Assembly (NCBI GenBank): GCA_964390795.1
Contig: CAYMLQ010000238.1
Location: forward strand, 1-9,226
Origin: CAYMLQ01 sp964390795
GTDB lineage: Bacteria; Verrucomicrobiota; Kiritimatiellia; RFP12; UBA1067
DNA: 9,226 bases
Reading direction: 5' to 3'
Positions 7,229-9,226 of the stretch are shown here, piece by piece (position 1 is the stretch's first letter; each line of letters begins with the position of its first letter). Made by a program: the position numbers and the translations under genes. Under the pieces are notes generated by a model, which did not search any database, had not been told where the DNA came from, and was given only the letters and a program-made list of their open reading frames with translations.

Positions 7229-9022
7229 TTACTCCAACGGCACAACCCACCACCCCGTCGTCGAGCCGGTGTCGAAGCCGAACGCATTGATTTTCGAAGG
7301 TCGCCCGTCGGGGAGGGTGAGCCGAGGCGTCCACTGGATAACCGTTCCCGGCGTGCTGCCCTCCTTGGCGCGCTGCACTTCGGCCGCCGTAGCCTCGCGG
7401 ACGCCCGCGTAGGCGAACAGGAACTCGCGGCCTTTCGTTGTCGTGACCCCGCCAGCGGTCAGGGCGAGGCCATCGTAGGCGCCGCCGACGCCAACCACGT
7501 TACCGCTCTGCAAACGGATCCGGCTATCACCCGACGCGATCACCCAGAACCAGAGATTCAGCAAATCATTCTCTAGCACCGGCACCTGGTTGATCGTCAA
7601 CGCCGTGTTCGTGCCGACCGGCGGCATGTGGAGAAAATGGAGGTCAAGGAGTTTGCGTTCGTCCTTGGCCAAGATCGCCACCTGCACATCGCCGTAGTCG
7701 ACGTTCCAATCGGCGCTGACGTTCCAGGTCAGGCGGTTGGTCACGCCCACGGTCACGTTCGTACCGACATGTGCCGCCGTGCCCTCGACGAGGGAGGTTA
7801 TCGGAATGACCTTGTCCAATGCCGGCGTGCCCGTTTTGAACGCTAGCGCGTAGGCGGTGACGTTCGGTCGATCATCCGCTACGACATAGTCGATGTCGAG
7901 GATTGACTTACCCTCTCGCTGCGAGAGCATCAGCACTTCCCCTCGCGGGATGGCATTGCTGAGCGACGTTGCTGTTCCGAGGGTGCGGAAGACCTCGCGA
8001 AGTCGGGTCACACAGTTCAGCGCGTTGTCCGCCACGTAGATGAAAGGACTACGATAGGCGAGACCGCGCGGATAACTGAAAGGCTCTCCCCAAGATGGGC
8101 TGTCCGACGGCTGTTCACGCACGTGCTGAGTCACGCCCTCCCACAGAAGCGCCCCCCCCTTGCTGTATACTTGCACACGCGAATACCAGCCGTACCCCCA
8201 GATGCGTGCTCCCGAGCTTACGCAGACACCTGCCTCATCGGCAGCGATTCCGTACGGGCCCTGGAACATCTCGCCGGAATGCCCCGGCCCACCCCAAAGT
8301 TCCGGGATGGCTAGATCCCATTTTCTGACAAAACGACCTTCGCGTGTGAAGACTTGGACGCGCTTGTTGGTCAAGTCAGCCACGAAAACGTATAACCCGT
8401 GGACGGCGATGCCTTGTGGGTTGTTGAACTGCCCTGGCAGATTGCCGACAGAGCCCCATTCCCTGACAAGTGTGCCGTCGCGGGTGTAACACTGAACCGA
8501 GTCGCTTCCATCACAGGTTACGAAGACGTATTGACTGTCGACCGTGATACCGTAGATTGAACCGCTCACGGGCCACTTCGTGATGTATGTTCCGTTGGTT
8601 GAGAGAACCTGCACTCGGTTGTTTCCTCTGTCGGCTACGTAGACCTCGTGATCGTGCACATCAAGGCAGGTCGGACCGGAGAACTGGCCATTGCCTGAAC
8701 CCGTGGCACCGAATTCCAAGACGAATCCGCCGTCCAGCGTGAAGACTCGAACCATGTTGCCGGATGTGACAAAGACCCGATCCTCCTCGATGGTCACATC
8801 CAGCGGCGAGGTGACGGACCACTTGCGATGGTTCTCCTTCAACCACTGATCCTGCGGCGCCGTGTATCCGTAGCCTTCAAACACCGCGCACACCCCCCCA
8901 GAAGAAGCGCCTTCAGACGTAAACCGTTTCTCATTCCACACCCCCATCCTGATAACGTAAACGAGCCCTTCCATTCGCAGCCCGGGCGACAGGAACCGCC
9001 GCACAACTTGCCGACATCCCAT
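7229..9022 (-). CDS. NHL-repeat six-bladed beta-propeller protein, probably exported
   Basis: The open frame gives 597 aa. Residues ~72-348 contain about six NHL-type blades. The clearest are GNGQFSGPTCLDVHDHEVYVADRG (~110-133, split here from DRGNNRVQVL) and PGQFNNPQGIAV..VYVFVAD (~196-215). NHL propellers bind proteins, RNA or ligands; extracellular bacterial ones are usually scaffolds, and no catalytic motif is seen. Residues ~362-464 form a beta-sandwich-like segment (ILDIDYVVAD to LTWNVSADWN) of a type I associate with PVC surface proteins, and ~470-597 is an unassigned beta-rich tail. The gene lies just upstream of the giant peptidase, 23-41 nt apart, so co-transcription is likely. The start is uncertain: residues 1-45 of this frame do not look like a signal peptide, whereas another frame encodes MRNGLRLKALLLGG from 8934 and joins this one at a G7 tract. 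The ATG at 9022 is also poorly spaced from the best ribosome binding site. Confidence 0.8.
   Translation of the reverse strand: MGCRQVVRRFLSPGLRMEGLVYVIRMGVWNEKRFTSEGASSGGVCAVFEGYGYTAPQDQWLKENHRKWSVTSPLDVTIEEDRVFVTSGNMVRVFTLDGGFVLEFGATGSGNGQFSGPTCLDVHDHEVYVADRGNNRVQVLSTNGTYITKWPVSGSIYGITVDSQYVFVTCDGSDSVQCYTRDGTLVREWGSVGNLPGQFNNPQGIAVHGLYVFVADLTNKRVQVFTREGRFVRKWDLAIPELWGGPGHSGEMFQGPYGIAADEAGVCVSSGARIWGYGWYSRVQVYSKGGALLWEGVTQHVREQPSDSPSWGEPFSYPRGLAYRSPFIYVADNALNCVTRLREVFRTLGTATSLSNAIPRGEVLMLSQREGKSILDIDYVVADDRPNVTAYALAFKTGTPALDKVIPITSLVEGTAAHVGTNVTVGVTNRLTWNVSADWNVDYGDVQVAILAKDERKLLDLHFLHMPPVGTNTALTINQVPVLENDLLNLWFWVIASGDSRIRLQSGNVVGVGGAYDGLALTAGGVTTTKGREFLFAYAGVREATAAEVQRAKEGSTPGTVIQWTPRLTLPDGRPSKINAFGFDTGSTTGWWVVPLE
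8893..8899 (-). other. G7 tract separating the signal-peptide-like start from the NHL frame
   Basis: On the coding (minus) strand this is seven consecutive Gs. From the ATG at 8934, the frame reads MRNGLRLKALLLGG up to the tract and then ends after about 17 more codons. Gaining one G, losing two, or slipping back one base joins it to the NHL frame as GGVCAVFEGYG. The zero-frame codons across the tract are ..G GGG GGG, a homopolymeric slippery heptamer. It may be a phase-variation tract, a programmed -1 slip site or a sequencing error. Confidence 0.5.
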
Positions 9023-9041
9023 GCCGTTTCATGGACTGCAT
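8931..9041 (-). CDS. Possible 36-aa leader ORF upstream of the NHL gene
   Basis: The frame starts MQSMKRHGMSAS and stops at TGA (8931-8933). That stop overlaps the ATG at 8934 in an ATGA arrangement typical of translational coupling. It has the best ribosome binding site in the region: AAAGGGAAGG lies just before the first ATG, and its last GGAAGG is nine bases upstream of the in-frame ATG at 9032. The peptide resembles no family I know, is not hydrophobic and contains several Arg and Ala residues. It could be a leader peptide that controls the next gene, or a chance frame made visible by a misplaced start or a frameshift. Confidence is low. Confidence 0.25.
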   Translation of the reverse strand: MQSMKRHGMSASCAAVPVARAANGRARLRYQDGGVE

Positions 9042-9052
9042 CCTTCCCTTTG

Positions 9053-9065
9053 GCGCACCGTGCGC
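9053..9065. promoter_or_regulatory. Near-perfect palindrome in the operon leader
   Basis: GCGCAC-C-GTGCGC is symmetric around position 9059. It lies between the promoter and the Shine-Dalgarno sequence (about 9042-9051) of the NHL operon. It could be a repressor site or a weak RNA structure; a one-base loop is too small for the full hairpin, so a DNA operator is more natural. No protein is identified. Confidence 0.3.
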
Positions 9066-9113
9066 GACGCCCTATCTACCCGACCACCATAAACGAAACA
9101 CTATAATTTGATT

Positions 9114-9142
9114 AATATATAGAGGGGCACGATAAGAGTCAA
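9114..9142 (-). promoter_or_regulatory. Sigma70-type promoter of the NHL-peptidase operon
   Basis: On the minus strand, TTGACT (9142-9137) and TATATT (9119-9114) are separated by exactly 17 bp. Each box matches the consensus at five of six positions. The surrounding AT-rich patch stands out in otherwise GC-rich DNA. Transcription would start near 9107, giving a leader of roughly 65-85 nt depending on the true start codon. Orientation and distance fit the NHL gene. Confidence 0.7.
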
Positions 9143-9165
9143 CCCGAAATATCACCCGAAATATC
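9142..9165. promoter_or_regulatory. Two perfect tandem 12-bp repeats abutting the -35 box
   Basis: ACCCGAAATATC occurs at 9142-9153 and again at 9154-9165. In the direction of transcription it reads GATATTTCGGGT twice, with the second copy ending on the first base of the -35 box. Tandem direct repeats here are typical of response-regulator or other activator sites, so the operon may be under specific control. The binding protein is unknown. Confidence 0.5.
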
Positions 9166-9226
9166 AAGAAAGGGTGGGATTCAAAATAGTTGATGGTTAA
9201 GCGGCAGGCAGGCGGGAGCGGAAGCG

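Noticed and set aside
7188..7334. Upstream start at 7334 for the giant protein
   Set aside because: It would overlap the NHL gene by about 105 nt and bury the clear signal peptide 49 residues inside the protein. The ATG at 7187 or 7205 is more likely.
8893..8899. Lipoprotein signal at the fused NHL N-terminus (LGGVC)
   Set aside because: Val just before the Cys is a poor lipobox residue, and the fusion itself is uncertain.
9193..9226. Possible start of a plus-strand gene (MVKRQAGGSGS), or end of a minus-strand gene (RFRSRLPAA, stop at 9197-9199)
   Set aside because: Only about ten codons are visible, there is no ribosome binding site, and the two readings are equally possible.

Overview
The window is GC-rich and every supported gene lies on the minus strand. 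It probably comes from a free-living or environmental bacterium of the PVC superphylum, and a Kiritimatiellota/Verrucomicrobiota-like source fits best. That placement is an inference. It rests on a giant secreted multidomain protein, a 'WNVSADWN'-type beta-sandwich segment next to NHL repeats, Asp-rich TSP3/VCBS calcium loops, and a C-terminal segment ending in an FYRVQL-type strand. No rRNA or marker gene is present to confirm it.

Layout, in the direction of transcription (high to low coordinates): 9226-9143 is a short AT-rich flank holding two perfect tandem 12-bp repeats that abut a strong sigma70-type promoter (-35 at 9137-9142, 17-bp spacer, -10 at 9114-9119). 9113-8931 is a leader with a palindrome, a good Shine-Dalgarno sequence and a possible 36-codon leader ORF. 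9022-7229 encodes a 597-aa NHL beta-propeller protein. Its true start is doubtful, because the signal-peptide-like N-terminus sits in another frame, joined at a run of seven Gs. 7187 (or 7205)-729 encodes a secreted protein of about 2150 aa. It carries three near-identical 151-residue repeats, five VCBS/FG-GAP calcium motifs, a legumain/caspase-like (clan CD) cysteine peptidase unit, a second copy of that unit with the catalytic His and Cys replaced, a PPC domain and a C-terminal beta-rich region. 728-425 is intergenic, with an inverted pair of 25-bp hairpins (a REPIN/MITE-like element) whose near arm resembles an intrinsic terminator for the operon. 424-1 is the 5' part of an RNase R gene with a palindrome-rich leader and no obvious Shine-Dalgarno sequence.

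The two large genes are 23-41 nt apart in the same direction and probably form one operon: an NHL propeller (a likely protein- or ligand-binding scaffold) followed by a calcium-loop-rich extracellular peptidase/pseudopeptidase. RNase R is a housekeeping gene that appears to be separately transcribed. The most notable signals are the active-plus-dead tandem duplication of a clan CD peptidase unit inside one polypeptide, and the G7 tract that may switch the propeller gene in and out of frame with its export signal.
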